A stretch of DNA of 64,000 nt from Marinomonas hwangdonensis (GCF_003721245.1 NZ_RIZG01000002.1:342571-406570), one strand, 5' to 3'. Numbered from the stretch's first letter, positions 8,057-16,903 are shown. The notes: a model not told the origin generated them from the sequence alone. Numbers and translations: made by a program.

Positions 8057-8081
8057 AAATAGAGCTCGGTGAGCTCTATTT
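8057..8081. promoter_or_regulatory. Perfect hairpin between cydB and cydX
   Basis: AAATAGAGCTC (8057-8067) and GAGCTCTATTT (8071-8081) form an 11-base-pair perfect stem with a 3-base loop. In the direction of transcription it is followed only by a short TTTT run and then other bases, so it is a weak or partial terminator. It could set cydAB against cydXDC levels or protect the upstream mRNA 3' end. Confidence 0.6.
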
Positions 8082-8094
8082 ACTTAGACAATGA

Positions 8095-9231
8095 CTAGTA
8101 CAGTGAATGATTGTTTTCTTCGATGTGTTTCTTCGTCAAACGACCATACATCACTAAGTAACTCCACAATGTGTATGCCAAAACAATAGGCACGAAGATG
8201 CAAGCCACCACAAACATGATCATCATAGTGTGCTGACTGGAGGTTGCATCCCACATTGTCAAACTCATGCTCGGATAGCTAGAAGAAGGCATCAAGAACG
8301 GAAACATGGAACCGCCCGCTGTGATAATAATGCCCGCAATACCCAATGACGAACTCAAGAACGCCAAAGCACCTTTCTTCATCAATCCGGCAAGTGCCGC
8401 AAACAACATACCAGCAATGCCAACTAAAGGTGCCAACATAAGTGCAGGTACTTTTTCATAGTTTGCTAACCAAGCGCCTGATTGCAGCTCAACGGTTTTC
8501 ATTAATGGCGTAATGGCTTCATTCGTTTGAATTGCACTGGTAATGACATAACCGTCGATACCCAATGCTAACCAAATACCCGCTACGATAAAAAACACGG
8601 CAGCCAATGCACCTGTTATAGCAGTGGCACGGCTCGCTTTAAGATGCAGATTAGCATCGGTTTTCATTAGTAACCAAGCACCACCTTGCGTCATCAACAT
8701 CATCAGACTGACCAAGCCACACAGAATCGCAAAGGGGTTTAACAAGCCAAAGAAAGAGCCTGTGTAAGTCACGCGTAGAAATTGGTCAAACTGAAACGGT
8801 ACGCCTTGCAACAAGTTACCAAATGCCACACCGAAAATAATCGGCGGAACAGCGGAGCCAAACACAATTCCCCAATCCCAAGTCGTGCGCCACTTAGAAT
8901 TTTCCAGCTTAGAGCGGTAGTCGAAACCGATTGGACGGAAGAATAACGCTGCCAAAACCAACATCATCGCAAAGTAAAAACCCGAAAACGACGTCGCGTA
9001 CACCACAGGCCAAGCCGCAAACAAAGCACCACCCGCTGTGATAAACCAAACTTGGTTGCCATCCCAGTGAGGAGCAATCGAGTTGATCATAATACGGCGT
9101 TCAGAATCCGTCCCACCAATGATTTTTAGCAAGCTACCGACGCCCATATCAAAACCATCAGTAACGGAGAACCCGATCAGCAAAACGCCAATCAGTACCC
9201 ACCAAATAACTTTTAATAATTCGTAATCCAT
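8095..9231 (-). CDS. cydB: Cytochrome bd ubiquinol oxidase subunit II
   Basis: A 378-residue integral membrane subunit of the bd quinol oxidase. It starts MDYELLKVIWWVLIGVLLIG and shows the family motifs FSVTDGFDMGVG, PHWDGNQVWFITAGGALFAAWP and FRPIGFDYRSK. The length matches the family. The start codon follows the cydA stop by one base, so expression is tightly linked. The enzyme reduces oxygen to water at high affinity with electrons from quinol and does not pump protons. Confidence 0.96.
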   Translation of the reverse strand: MDYELLKVIWWVLIGVLLIGFSVTDGFDMGVGSLLKIIGGTDSERRIMINSIAPHWDGNQVWFITAGGALFAAWPVVYATSFSGFYFAMMLVLAALFFRPIGFDYRSKLENSKWRTTWDWGIVFGSAVPPIIFGVAFGNLLQGVPFQFDQFLRVTYTGSFFGLLNPFAILCGLVSLMMLMTQGGAWLLMKTDANLHLKASRATAITGALAAVFFIVAGIWLALGIDGYVITSAIQTNEAITPLMKTVELQSGAWLANYEKVPALMLAPLVGIAGMLFAALAGLMKKGALAFLSSSLGIAGIIITAGGSMFPFLMPSSSYPSMSLTMWDATSSQHTMMIMFVVACIFVPIVLAYTLWSYLVMYGRLTKKHIEENNHSLY

Positions 9232-9232
9232 C

Positions 9233-10807
9233 TTACACCTCCTGCTTTAGCTGAGCTGTTTCTTGTTCAAGTGCGTAGCGTCCTGTGTGCAAGCTTGAAG
9301 GGCCTTGCTTCGCAAAGCGAATCATCAGGTACATTTCAGCAATCAAGAACGTGGTATACAACACAGCAAAACCTGCAATCGTGATCCAAATTTCTGTCGC
9401 TGTTAAACTGGATACAGCAACATGCACTGGGAGAATTTCACCAATTGCCCATGGTTGGCGACCATATTCTGCAACAAACCAACCCGCCTCATTCGCAATC
9501 CAAGGCAGTGGTAGACACAACATAATGAACTTTAAGAAAGTACGGTTATTTCCGATGCGGCGACGCGCGTTTTGATAAAATGCAGCAGCGAAAACGAACA
9601 ACATAACGAAGCCACATCCCACCATGATACGAAATGCAAAGAACAGTGGCGCGACTTCAGGAATTGAGTAGTCTACTGCCATATCGATTTCTTCAGAGGT
9701 TACTTTGTTAATGTCTTCATTAAATGCGGTGACCAATAAACCATAACCTAGATCGTCTTTTACTTTTTCAAAGTTCGCTTTAACAAGCGGGTCTGTTGAA
9801 CCACTTCGCAGCTGTTCAAGCAGCTGGTTGGCATAAATGCCATTGATAATACGCTGGCGATTATGCTCTTTTAGCTCTTTGATGCCCTCTACTTCTTTGT
9901 CAAGAGAACGCGTCGCTATCAAGCCCATTAAGCCTGGAATCTTTATCGCATACTCAGTTTCTTGGAGTTCTTGGTTTGGGAAGCCAATCAAAGTGAAATC
10001 AGCTGGCGCTTCTTGCGTTTCCCATTCTGCTTCGATAGCGGCGAGTTTGACTTTTTGAACTTCGCCTAGCTCGTAGCCTGACTCATCACCAAGCAGAATA
10101 ACACTCATGATGGATGCCAAACCAAACGCCGCTGCGATAGCAAATGATCGACGAGCAAATTCAAGATCACGGCCTTTTAATAGGTAGTAGCTTGATATAA
10201 CGAGAACAAACATGGCGCCAGTAACATAACCCGCAGAAACAGTATGAACAAATTTCACCTGCGCCACAGGGTTAAGGATTAACGCGCCAAAGTCCACTAA
10301 CTCCATTCTCATGGTTTCGTAGTTGAATTCGGAACCCACTGGATTTTGCATCCAGCCATTGGCGATTAAGATCCACAAAGCCGATAAGTTAGAACCTAAT
10401 GCTACACCCCAAGTCACCATTAAATGCTTTACTTTACTAAGACGATCCCATCCAAAGAAAAATAAACCAACCAATGTTGACTCAAGAAAGAAAGCCATTA
10501 AACCTTCGATCGCCAAAGGTGCACCAAAAATATCGCCAACATAATGAGAGTAGTAAGACCAGTTCGTCCCAAACTGGAACTCCATCGTCAAACCTGTTGT
10601 TACACCTAGCGCAAAGTTAATACCAAACAGCTTACCCCAGAACTTCACCATATCTTTGTAAACTTGCTTACCGGTAATCACGTAGACGGATTCCATAATG
10701 GCCAGTAAGAAAGCCATCCCTAACGTTAAAGGGACGAACAAATAGTGATACAGAGCAGTAAAAGCAAACTGAAACCGCGATAGTTCCACTACAGCTTCGT
10801 TAATCAT
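9233..10807 (-). CDS. cydA: Cytochrome bd ubiquinol oxidase subunit I
   Basis: A 524-residue haem-bearing subunit. The haem ligand histidines are visible: His21 in [14 protein letters not shown] (b595/d side) and His188 in [14 protein letters not shown] (b558); the conserved GRQPW motif lies in the C-terminal part. The quinol-binding Q-loop is the long form (roughly residues 255-385), as in the E. coli enzyme, which distinguishes it from short-loop CioA. It is the first gene of the cydABX-DC operon. A possible Anr/Fnr box lies about 150 bases upstream, fitting induction at low oxygen. Confidence 0.96.
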   Translation of the reverse strand: MINEAVVELSRFQFAFTALYHYLFVPLTLGMAFLLAIMESVYVITGKQVYKDMVKFWGKLFGINFALGVTTGLTMEFQFGTNWSYYSHYVGDIFGAPLAIEGLMAFFLESTLVGLFFFGWDRLSKVKHLMVTWGVALGSNLSALWILIANGWMQNPVGSEFNYETMRMELVDFGALILNPVAQVKFVHTVSAGYVTGAMFVLVISSYYLLKGRDLEFARRSFAIAAAFGLASIMSVILLGDESGYELGEVQKVKLAAIEAEWETQEAPADFTLIGFPNQELQETEYAIKIPGLMGLIATRSLDKEVEGIKELKEHNRQRIINGIYANQLLEQLRSGSTDPLVKANFEKVKDDLGYGLLVTAFNEDINKVTSEEIDMAVDYSIPEVAPLFFAFRIMVGCGFVMLFVFAAAFYQNARRRIGNNRTFLKFIMLCLPLPWIANEAGWFVAEYGRQPWAIGEILPVHVAVSSLTATEIWITIAGFAVLYTTFLIAEMYLMIRFAKQGPSSLHTGRYALEQETAQLKQEV

Positions 10808-10959
10808 AATGACTTCAACCTATTCATTTGATTGTGATAAAAGACGCTTGCAGACACTTTTTTTCCTGAGTGCTCTTATTATCTAACGTCCACCGAAACC
10901 TCGAACCATTCGAGGCTTACTATAAGGTCAGATTATGAGTGCTGTTTAGATTGGAAACA

Positions 10960-10973
10960 TTGCGTTAGATCAA
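10960..10973. promoter_or_regulatory. Candidate Anr/Fnr box upstream of cydA
   Basis: TTGCGTTAGATCAA matches the Fnr-type dyad TTGAT-N4-ATCAA at eight of ten defined positions. It lies about 155 bases before the cydA start. Regulation of bd oxidase by Fnr-family proteins is established elsewhere; use of this site here is inferred. Confidence 0.45.
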
Positions 10974-11001
10974 GATATGGAGAGTGAATGGAAGAAGTAG
11001 C

Positions 11002-11021
11002 CTGTTAATTACAATTAACAG
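11002..11021. promoter_or_regulatory. 20-bp palindrome in the cydA upstream region
   Basis: CTGTTAATT (11002-11010) and AATTAACAG (11013-11021) are perfect inverted repeats separated by two bases. It is operator-like rather than terminator-like, since the loop is too short and no U-tract follows. The bound factor is not recognised. The remaining intergenic sequence, 10808-11200, has no gene. Confidence 0.4.
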
Positions 11022-11077
11022 CTTCTTACAAAGTCTTGACGCTGGTTACTGACTTCTTTCGTAGCATGGTAAGCAAA

Positions 11078-11119
11078 AAAAAGACCATCTGAAGTTAACT
11101 TCGAGATGATCTTTTTTTC
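11078..11119 (-). terminator. Rho-independent terminator after metY
   Basis: A stem of about 15 base pairs with one bulge is formed by AAAGACCATCTGAAG and CTTCGAGATGATCTTT around a TTAA loop. A T-run flanks it on both strands, so it can act bidirectionally. It lies about 80 bases downstream of the metY stop and marks the boundary with the cyd promoter region. Confidence 0.8.
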
Positions 11120-11200
11120 TACGAGTATTTTTCCGTGATTATGTCTCTATGGCTATACTGTATACAAACCATTAAATATTAAGCGGCTCCATCGCCAAGA

Positions 11201-12478
11201 TTATTCGCCTACTGCATCCAACGCTTGGCTAATATCGGCGATAATATCGTCAATATTTTCGATCCCTACCGATATACGCACCAAATCCCTGCTCACACCG
11301 GCTTTTGCAAGCTCTTCATCATTTAATTGACGGTGAGTTGTGGAAGCTGGATGACAGGCCAACGACTTAGCATCCCCTATGTTCACAAGACGCAGCACCA
11401 TTTTCAAAGAATCAATAAATTGTGTACCTGCTTCAACCCCTCCTTTTATACCGAAACTAAGCACACCGGACGCCTTTCCGTGAGTAATACGGTGACTCAT
11501 AGCATGGTATTTATTATCTGGCAGCGCAGCATAATTAACCCAATCCACTTTAGGGTGATTTTGCAAATAGGTCGCTAGCTGCTCCGCATTAGAACAATGA
11601 CGCTCCATCCTTAAACCAAGCGTTTCTAAGCCTTGCATAATCAAAAAAGCACTATGGGGAGACAATGCAGCGCCTGTGTTTCGCAGAGGTACAACACGAC
11701 AACGACCTATGTATGCAGCCTCACCTAAGGCTTCCGTATACACAACATCGTGGTAGGAAGGATCAGGTTCGTTAAGCATCGGAAAACGTTTTTTGTTGGC
11801 CACCCAGTCAAATTTGCCAGAATCAACAATAATGCCACCTACTGTCGTGCCATGACCGCCAATGTACTTTGTCAAAGAATGAATCACTATGTGCGCGCCC
11901 AATTCGAAGGGGCGACATAAAAATGGCGTCGCTACCGTATTGTCTACAATCAACGGAATGCCATGTTTATTGGCTATGGCCGCAAGTGCTTCAATATCGA
12001 CAATGTTTCCTGCTGGATTACCGATAGACTCGCAAAAAATAGCACGGGTGTTGTCGTCAATCGCGGCTTCAAAACCGGCAAAATCGTCGGCTGAAACCAT
12101 ACGTGTTTCTATGCCTTTACGAGGAAAGCTATGGGCAAACAAATTGTAGGTGCCACCGTATAACTGGCTGGTGCTAACAATGTTAGAGCCTACATCACAG
12201 ATGCATTCAATTGCATACGTTATAGCCGCCATACCCGACGCTACTGCTAGACCTGCAATACCTCCTTCCATGGCAGCAACGCGTTGTTCAAGCACATCCG
12301 TGGTTGGATTCATAATTCTCGTGTAGATATTGCCTTTAACTTTGAGGTCAAAGAGGTCTGCGCCATGCTGTGTATCATCGAATGTGTAGGACGTGGTTTG
12401 GTAAATCGGAACCGCAGCAGCTTTTGTGGTCGCTTCTGAGGTATAACCGTGATGCAATGCTAGTGACTCTAATTTCAT
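11201..12478 (-). CDS. metY: O-acetylhomoserine sulfhydrylase (O-acetylhomoserine aminocarboxypropyltransferase)
   Basis: A 425-residue PLP enzyme of the Cys/Met metabolism family. It makes homocysteine from O-acetylhomoserine and sulfide in methionine biosynthesis. Seen in the sequence: the N-terminus ESLALHHGYTSEATTKAAAVP, the substrate-phosphate loop SGMAAI, and PLP lysine 204 in SLTKYIGGHGTTVGG. The length (about 425, longer than MetB/MetZ) and the insert following FDWVANKKRFPML favour MetY over cystathionine gamma-synthase. It is a single-gene unit with its own terminator. The leader (12479-12569) shows no recognised SAM riboswitch. Confidence 0.9.
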   Translation of the reverse strand: MKLESLALHHGYTSEATTKAAAVPIYQTTSYTFDDTQHGADLFDLKVKGNIYTRIMNPTTDVLEQRVAAMEGGIAGLAVASGMAAITYAIECICDVGSNIVSTSQLYGGTYNLFAHSFPRKGIETRMVSADDFAGFEAAIDDNTRAIFCESIGNPAGNIVDIEALAAIANKHGIPLIVDNTVATPFLCRPFELGAHIVIHSLTKYIGGHGTTVGGIIVDSGKFDWVANKKRFPMLNEPDPSYHDVVYTEALGEAAYIGRCRVVPLRNTGAALSPHSAFLIMQGLETLGLRMERHCSNAEQLATYLQNHPKVDWVNYAALPDNKYHAMSHRITHGKASGVLSFGIKGGVEAGTQFIDSLKMVLRLVNIGDAKSLACHPASTTHRQLNDEELAKAGVSRDLVRISVGIENIDDIIADISQALDAVGE

Positions 12479-12569
12479 TTTCGCTGATCCCTTTTATTAT
12501 TTGAATAACGTATTTTCTATACTACCTGCCAACGTGGTAAGGTCAAAACAAACTAGCCCCTCTTTTAGG

Positions 12570-12983
12570 CTAATCCCAGTTACTTCGTCTTAAACTTTTG
12601 ATTTGGCCTTTTTGTTTTTTCTGATCAACGCGTTTTTTCTGAGACGAGCGGGAAGGTTTGGTTGGGCGTCGGGCTTTTTGCACTCGAACGGCATCCAGGA
12701 TGAGAGCTTTTAGTCTGGCAAGAGCGTCTTCTCGATTCAGTTCTTGGGTTCGATGCTGCTGTGCTTTTAGTACAATATCACCTTCTTTTGTGAGGCGAGA
12801 ATCGCTTAGAGCCAGCAGGCGTTCTTTGTAAAATTCTGGCAAGGAAGACCCAGCGACATTAAATCTTAGGTGAATGGCAGAAGACACTTTATTAACATTC
12901 TGGCCGCCCGCCCCTTGCGACCGAATGGCTGTCAACTCTATTTCGTGGTCGGGTATGCCTACCGCGAGAGTAATTTTTAACAT
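12570..12983 (-). CDS. arfB: Alternative ribosome-rescue factor / peptidyl-tRNA hydrolase ArfB
   Basis: A 137-residue release-factor-like hydrolase that frees stalled ribosomes lacking a stop codon. The catalytic GGQ lies at residues 26-28 in SQGAGGQNVNKVSSAIHLRF. The C-terminus is a long basic tail (KARRPTKPSRSSQKKRVDQK) that in ArfB inserts into the empty mRNA channel. The lack of a codon-recognition domain and the length separate it from RF1/RF2. It is a single gene, divergent from the hisA-like gene. Confidence 0.93.
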   Translation of the reverse strand: MLKITLAVGIPDHEIELTAIRSQGAGGQNVNKVSSAIHLRFNVAGSSLPEFYKERLLALSDSRLTKEGDIVLKAQQHRTQELNREDALARLKALILDAVRVQKARRPTKPSRSSQKKRVDQKKQKGQIKSLRRSNWD

Positions 12984-13126
12984 AGTTATGATGCTTTTAT
13001 TGTCAATTAATACAGGAATTTCGCTATTGTAGCAGGCTAAAGATATATCTGCTTTTGTCGCATCGTTTATGGGTAAAATATCGGTTACAATATATATTGG
13101 TTTAAATAAATCTTAAGGAGCTTTCT

Positions 13127-13900
13127 GTGACCCTATTTCGTCCTTGTATCGATCTTCACCAAGGCAAGGTTAAACAAATTGTCGGTGGTAGCCTCAATGA
13201 CGCAGGCGCAACAGAAAATTTCATTAGTGAATTCAACGCAGAATACTATGCGGCACTGTACCGTGACCACAACCTAAAAGGGGGTCACGTTATCGCCTTA
13301 GGCAAAGGCAATCAAAGCGAAGCAATCAGTGCCCTACGTGCCTACCCGAATGGCCTACAATTTGGTGGTGGGGTAAATAACACTAACGCCGCGAGCTATT
13401 TATCTGCTGGTGCTTCCCACGTTATTGTAACGTCTTATTTGTTTGACAAAGGCGAGTTTTCTTGGGACAGACTGGACAAAATCAAACGCGAAACGGGCAC
13501 AGACCGCTTGGTGTTAGACCTTAGTTGTCGACGCACTCAGGACGGTTGGTATATTGCTACGGATCGCTGGCAAACGACAACTTCGACTCAGATCAATCAT
13601 GCTAATTTGCTTGAGCTGGCTAACCATTGCGACGAGTTTCTCATTCATGCTGCCGACGTAGAGGGTTTGCAAGCCGGTATCGATGAAGACTTAGTCGCTC
13701 TACTGGGGCTAAACTGCCCGGTATCAGTGACTTACGCAGGAGGCGCGCGCTCTTTAGCGGACCTTAAACGTGTGCACGACCTTTCCAACGGTAATGTGGA
13801 TCTAACCATTGGTAGCGCGTTAGATATCTTCGGAGGCAAAGGGATCACGCTTGATGAGTGCATTTTGTGGAACCACTCTCAACAGGAACCAGGTGAGTGA
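13127..13900 (+). CDS. hisA: ProFAR isomerase, eukaryotic (HIS6) type
   Basis: A 257-residue TIM-barrel enzyme of histidine biosynthesis that isomerises ProFAR to PRFAR. The N-terminus FRPCIDLHQGKVKQIVGGSL, the central LQFGGGVNNTNA and the C-terminal VTYAGGARSLADL fit the eukaryotic-type HisA subfamily (yeast HIS6) rather than the usual bacterial HisA (MIIPAIDL start). The start is GTG at 13127 with an ideal AAGGAG six bases upstream. It stands alone, not in a his operon. Whether it is the only HisA in this genome cannot be seen here. Confidence 0.85.
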   Translation: MTLFRPCIDLHQGKVKQIVGGSLNDAGATENFISEFNAEYYAALYRDHNLKGGHVIALGKGNQSEAISALRAYPNGLQFGGGVNNTNAASYLSAGASHVIVTSYLFDKGEFSWDRLDKIKRETGTDRLVLDLSCRRTQDGWYIATDRWQTTTSTQINHANLLELANHCDEFLIHAADVEGLQAGIDEDLVALLGLNCPVSVTYAGGARSLADLKRVHDLSNGNVDLTIGSALDIFGGKGITLDECILWNHSQQEPGE

Positions 13901-14011
13901 TTTATGCATACGGGAAACAGCATGTATTAAAAGCGATACAGACTTCAACTCGACATATTTTTTACCTTAACGCATACTCAAATCTTATTTTTTTAATCCT
14001 AGGATTATTTA

Positions 14012-14809
14012 ATGTCTACATTTCGTAATGGCCTTTTACTTGCTGCGCTTTTCCTCAGCGCCTGCTCGATGCCAATTTCACAAGACTTAGGCACAGAAAA
14101 AGTAGAGCAACACCCTACTCAAAATACGTCTGTTGATGATTCAGTCAAGGTTCATGCGGATGCGCTAAACACTACAGCGGAGACGAAGAGCACAATACCG
14201 TCAGATGAAAACGTGACAAGAAAGGTGAGTGATATCATCGTTCACGATCACACGCTTTTAGCGCAATTTAACACTCAAAAACAATTGGCAAACCAAGCGT
14301 TTATTGAGTTAAAGCACCGCACAGGAAGCGCCGAGAAGGTGCCGAGCTTTCCCCCCGCTGATACACTTGCAGGGAACACCCTGAGTAACGCAATCGATCA
14401 GCTTACAAGGTACACTAACAACACTAATCAGACACTTGCGGCTTTAAACAAACAGACCTCTGAACGTCAAAACATCATAATGAATGGTGATTTAATACAA
14501 GTATTCTTATCAAAAGCCACCGTTTCTCATGGCACAACAAAATTTGACGCTCAGCCGCTGGTTGGGCAATGGCTGAGAGGCGAAAGTCGAGTTATTCGGT
14601 TAAAGGAAAATATCTTGTTTGAAAACCCTTTATCTGAAGACATGACAATTACCTTTTCAGAAAAATACCAACTGGTTGTAAACGGTGAAATTATCTCTAC
14701 GGTTAACCCTAATAGAGAGAAAAACAGCGCCAGTTTCGATGTTTCAACACCTAATAATCAAGGCCGTATTGTTGGCAAGATAGAATATCGCATTGTGGCT
14801 AATAACTAG
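14012..14809 (+). CDS. Putative lipoprotein of unknown function
   Basis: A 265-residue exported protein. A lipoprotein signal peptide is clear: basic MSTFRNG, a hydrophobic core, then lipobox LSAC with Cys18. A long polar linker rich in Ser/Thr/Asp follows (residues 19-75), then a helical segment (residues 75-160, with KQLANQAFIELK and TNQTLAALNKQ). The C-terminal 90 residues have alternating hydrophobic residues typical of a beta domain (ENPLSEDMTITFSEKYQLVV). I do not recognise the family. It is upstream of, and codirectional with, the sigma-54 activator gene, but a terminator-like hairpin separates them. Confidence 0.75.
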   Translation: MSTFRNGLLLAALFLSACSMPISQDLGTEKVEQHPTQNTSVDDSVKVHADALNTTAETKSTIPSDENVTRKVSDIIVHDHTLLAQFNTQKQLANQAFIELKHRTGSAEKVPSFPPADTLAGNTLSNAIDQLTRYTNNTNQTLAALNKQTSERQNIIMNGDLIQVFLSKATVSHGTTKFDAQPLVGQWLRGESRVIRLKENILFENPLSEDMTITFSEKYQLVVNGEIISTVNPNREKNSASFDVSTPNNQGRIVGKIEYRIVANN

Positions 14810-14922
14810 ACTCAGTAAAAAGCGTGCGCGGCTAATTAGCTAATCTTCTTTGTTATTTGCTCTCACTATATGGTGAGCTTTGTGCAAATAAGGATAATTA
14901 AGGCAATGTTTAACGCAAAGTT

Positions 14923-14952
14923 AAGAGGCCAGTCTATGACTGGCTTCTTCCT
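14923..14952 (+). terminator. Terminator-like hairpin between the lipoprotein and the sigma-54 activator
   Basis: AAGAGGCCAGTC (14923-14934) pairs with GACTGGCTTCTT (14938-14949) around a TAT loop, giving a strong stem followed by a pyrimidine stretch. It is about 115 bases after the lipoprotein stop and about 55 before the next start. Confidence 0.65.
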
Positions 14953-15005
14953 TATGATCAGATGGCGAACATCAATACTATTCGGATCTATTAAGGGACC
15001 TAACA

Positions 15006-16361
15006 ATGCCGACGCCAACGCTCTTTATGCATGTTCACGACCCATTATTAGCATCAAACTTACTGTCTTTAGAGGGCGTTAGGCAATTTCAGCTTAATGT
15101 TAGCCACCAGCAAGAAAGCTGGCTAGATCAACTTTCCTATGCCCAATGCGATGTCGCTTTGATTGAAGTAAATGACTCTCATGACGTTGCTTTGGAGGCT
15201 TTAATCAATAGCCGAACGCTTCATCAAACGGAGTTTCTATTCTTTAGTAAAGGCAAGCCTGACACGGTACTGGATAATTTAATGCGCAAAGGGGCTGGGT
15301 TCCATTATCGAGCACCCTTTGATTTTACCTTGGTAGAGTCATCACTCATGGCAATTTTTGATGAGCGAAACCAGACCCAAGCGCCTGCTTGTCAGCAAAC
15401 CAGCTATCTTGATCAGTTTGGCCTTCTAGTCGGTTCTTCCCCTTCCATGCATGCACTCTACCGGACGATCCGTAAAGTGGCAGGGACTCAGGCGAACGCC
15501 TTTATCATGGGCGAAAGCGGAACAGGTAAAGAGTTAATTGCTAATACACTCCATGTATTTAGTCAGCGCGCTGAAGGGCCTTTTGTGGCGATTAACTGCG
15601 GTGCCTTTAGTTCGGAACTTATCGACAGCGAATTATTCGGACATGTCAAAGGCGCGTTTACCGGCGCACATAAAGATCATAAAGGGGTGTTCGAGCAGGC
15701 AGAAGGTGGAACGCTTTTCTTAGATGAAGTCACAGAAATGCCTTACGAACAGCAAGTCAAATTATTGCGAGTACTTGAAAGCGGTGAATACAAACCTGTC
15801 GGTGCTCAGTCTGTTAAAAAAGCCAACGTGCGTATTCTGGCCGCCACAAATCGTATTCCAGATGACGTTATTCGTAACGGGACTTTCCGAGAAGACTTGT
15901 ATTTTCGATTAGCGCAATTCCCCATCATAGCGCCCCGACTAAGAGATCGTGACGGCGATGCATGTGGTCTTGCTCAACACTTTTTAGCTTACCAAAATAG
16001 CAAAGACGCTCAGCATAAATCATTCTCTGAACAGAGTTTAAAAAAAATCCGTGATTATCATTGGCCAGGCAATGTCAGAGAGTTAAAGCATGCTATTCAA
16101 CGTGCCTATATTCTTGCTGATACGAGTATTGGTCCTGAACATCTTATTATTGATGATCTTCAACAACAAAAAAAGCATCGTGCAACCTCCGGTATTCCGA
16201 TTGGAATGCGTCTTGAGGACATAGAAAAAATTGCCATTCTCAAAACATTGCAAAATAATCATGGCAATAAAACAGACACCGCACTTCAACTTGGGATCAG
16301 TATTAAAACACTTTATAACAAACTGGATAAGTTTGAAAATGCACGAGTGTCAGTCGCATAA
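15006..16361 (+). CDS. Sigma-54-dependent transcriptional activator with degenerate receiver domain
   Basis: A 451-residue enhancer-binding protein. The AAA+ domain has Walker A GESGTGKE (169-176), the sigma-54 contact loop GAFTGA (216-221), Walker B LFLDE (237-241) and an arginine-finger region. A Fis-type helix-turn-helix ends the protein (TALQLGISIKTLYNKL). The N-terminal 120 residues look like a response-regulator receiver, but the phosphoacceptor position is Glu54 (ALIEVND) and the conserved Lys is replaced by Arg102 (YRAPFD), so phosphorylation control is probably lost. No partner kinase is adjacent. The next gene downstream, convergent with it, has a sigma-54 promoter with paired upstream dyads, a plausible target. 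Confidence 0.88.
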   Translation: MPTPTLFMHVHDPLLASNLLSLEGVRQFQLNVSHQQESWLDQLSYAQCDVALIEVNDSHDVALEALINSRTLHQTEFLFFSKGKPDTVLDNLMRKGAGFHYRAPFDFTLVESSLMAIFDERNQTQAPACQQTSYLDQFGLLVGSSPSMHALYRTIRKVAGTQANAFIMGESGTGKELIANTLHVFSQRAEGPFVAINCGAFSSELIDSELFGHVKGAFTGAHKDHKGVFEQAEGGTLFLDEVTEMPYEQQVKLLRVLESGEYKPVGAQSVKKANVRILAATNRIPDDVIRNGTFREDLYFRLAQFPIIAPRLRDRDGDACGLAQHFLAYQNSKDAQHKSFSEQSLKKIRDYHWPGNVRELKHAIQRAYILADTSIGPEHLIIDDLQQQKKHRATSGIPIGMRLEDIEKIAILKTLQNNHGNKTDTALQLGISIKTLYNKLDKFENARVSVA

Positions 16362-16384
16362 ACAAGGTTTTTTTTGTTAAGCCT

Positions 16385-16426
16385 GCTTAAACCGCCTCTA
16401 TTAATAATAAGAGAGGCGGTTTAAGC
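16385..16426. terminator. Bidirectional terminator between convergent genes
   Basis: GCTTAAACCGCCTCT (16385-16399) and AGAGGCGGTTTAAGC (16412-16426) form a perfect 15-base-pair stem with a 12-base loop. A T-run precedes it at 16369-16377. It serves the sigma-54 activator (plus strand) and the small lipoprotein gene (minus strand). Confidence 0.8.
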
Positions 16427-16447
16427 GCATTAAAGTACCACTACATA

Positions 16448-16753
16448 TCAACAATTCGAGTTTGTTGCCTCTACGCCTTCTTTTACGTCTTCACACGCAT
16501 CTTCAATGGCGTTACCAGTATCCGTCATGGTGTCATTAATAGCGTCACCGGCGTTATTCAAGGTGTCACCCGCACTGTCTACTGATTGTCCAATCGCGTC
16601 GCCTGCATCGTCTAGAGTCTGCTCTACAACATCAGCGGCATTGGACATAGATTCCTCTACGTTTTTTTGTTCAGCATCTTGGCCACATGCTACTAAGGCT
16701 CCTGCTGTCATAAGAACCAACACTGTGGTGAGAAAAGTGCGTTTCATCGTCAT
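16448..16753 (-). CDS. Small lipoprotein with 11-residue amphipathic repeats
   Basis: A 101-residue exported lipoprotein: MTMKRTF, a hydrophobic core, lipobox ALVAC, then a mature part of about 75 residues rich in Asp, Ala, Gly and Asn with an apparent 11-residue period (TLDDAGDAIGQ, SVDSAGDTLNN, AGDAINDTMTD, TGNAIEDACED). The pattern resembles entericidin-like and LEA-like stress proteins; the function is unknown. The start is taken at 16753 because GGAGG lies eight bases upstream; an ATG at 16768 would place that site inside the gene. It ends in Cys, and another Cys lies in EDACED. A sigma-54-type promoter sits about 135 bases upstream. Confidence 0.75.
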   Translation of the reverse strand: MTMKRTFLTTVLVLMTAGALVACGQDAEQKNVEESMSNAADVVEQTLDDAGDAIGQSVDSAGDTLNNAGDAINDTMTDTGNAIEDACEDVKEGVEATNSNC

Positions 16754-16886
16754 TACAATAACCTCCATTTACTTTAAAAAAATCTGAGAGCATAAAAAAA
16801 TCGTCTTTTTGGCTCTCTTCATAGTCAACTTAGCCATTCAAGCAAGATCATTACTGCACTTAATGGGCTGAACTCTCTTGGTTCAT

Positions 16887-16903
16887 TGCGAACATCGTGC
16901 CAG
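16887..16903 (-). promoter_or_regulatory. Sigma-54 promoter for the small lipoprotein gene
   Basis: On the minus strand the sequence reads CTGGCACGATGTTCGCA. It matches the consensus YTGGCACG-N4-TTGC at nearly every position and has the invariant GG-N10-GC spacing. The predicted transcript starts near 16876 and reads into the lipoprotein at 16753. The presence of a sigma-54 activator gene next door supports it. Confidence 0.6.

Noticed and set aside
12479-12569. SAM riboswitch in the metY leader
   Set aside because: The leader is short and shows none of the conserved stems of the SAM riboswitch classes; only weak dyads are present.
16448-16753. Entericidin identity for the small lipoprotein
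   Set aside because: Entericidins are about half this length and lack the 11-residue Asp/Ala/Gly repeats; only the lipobox and general composition are similar.
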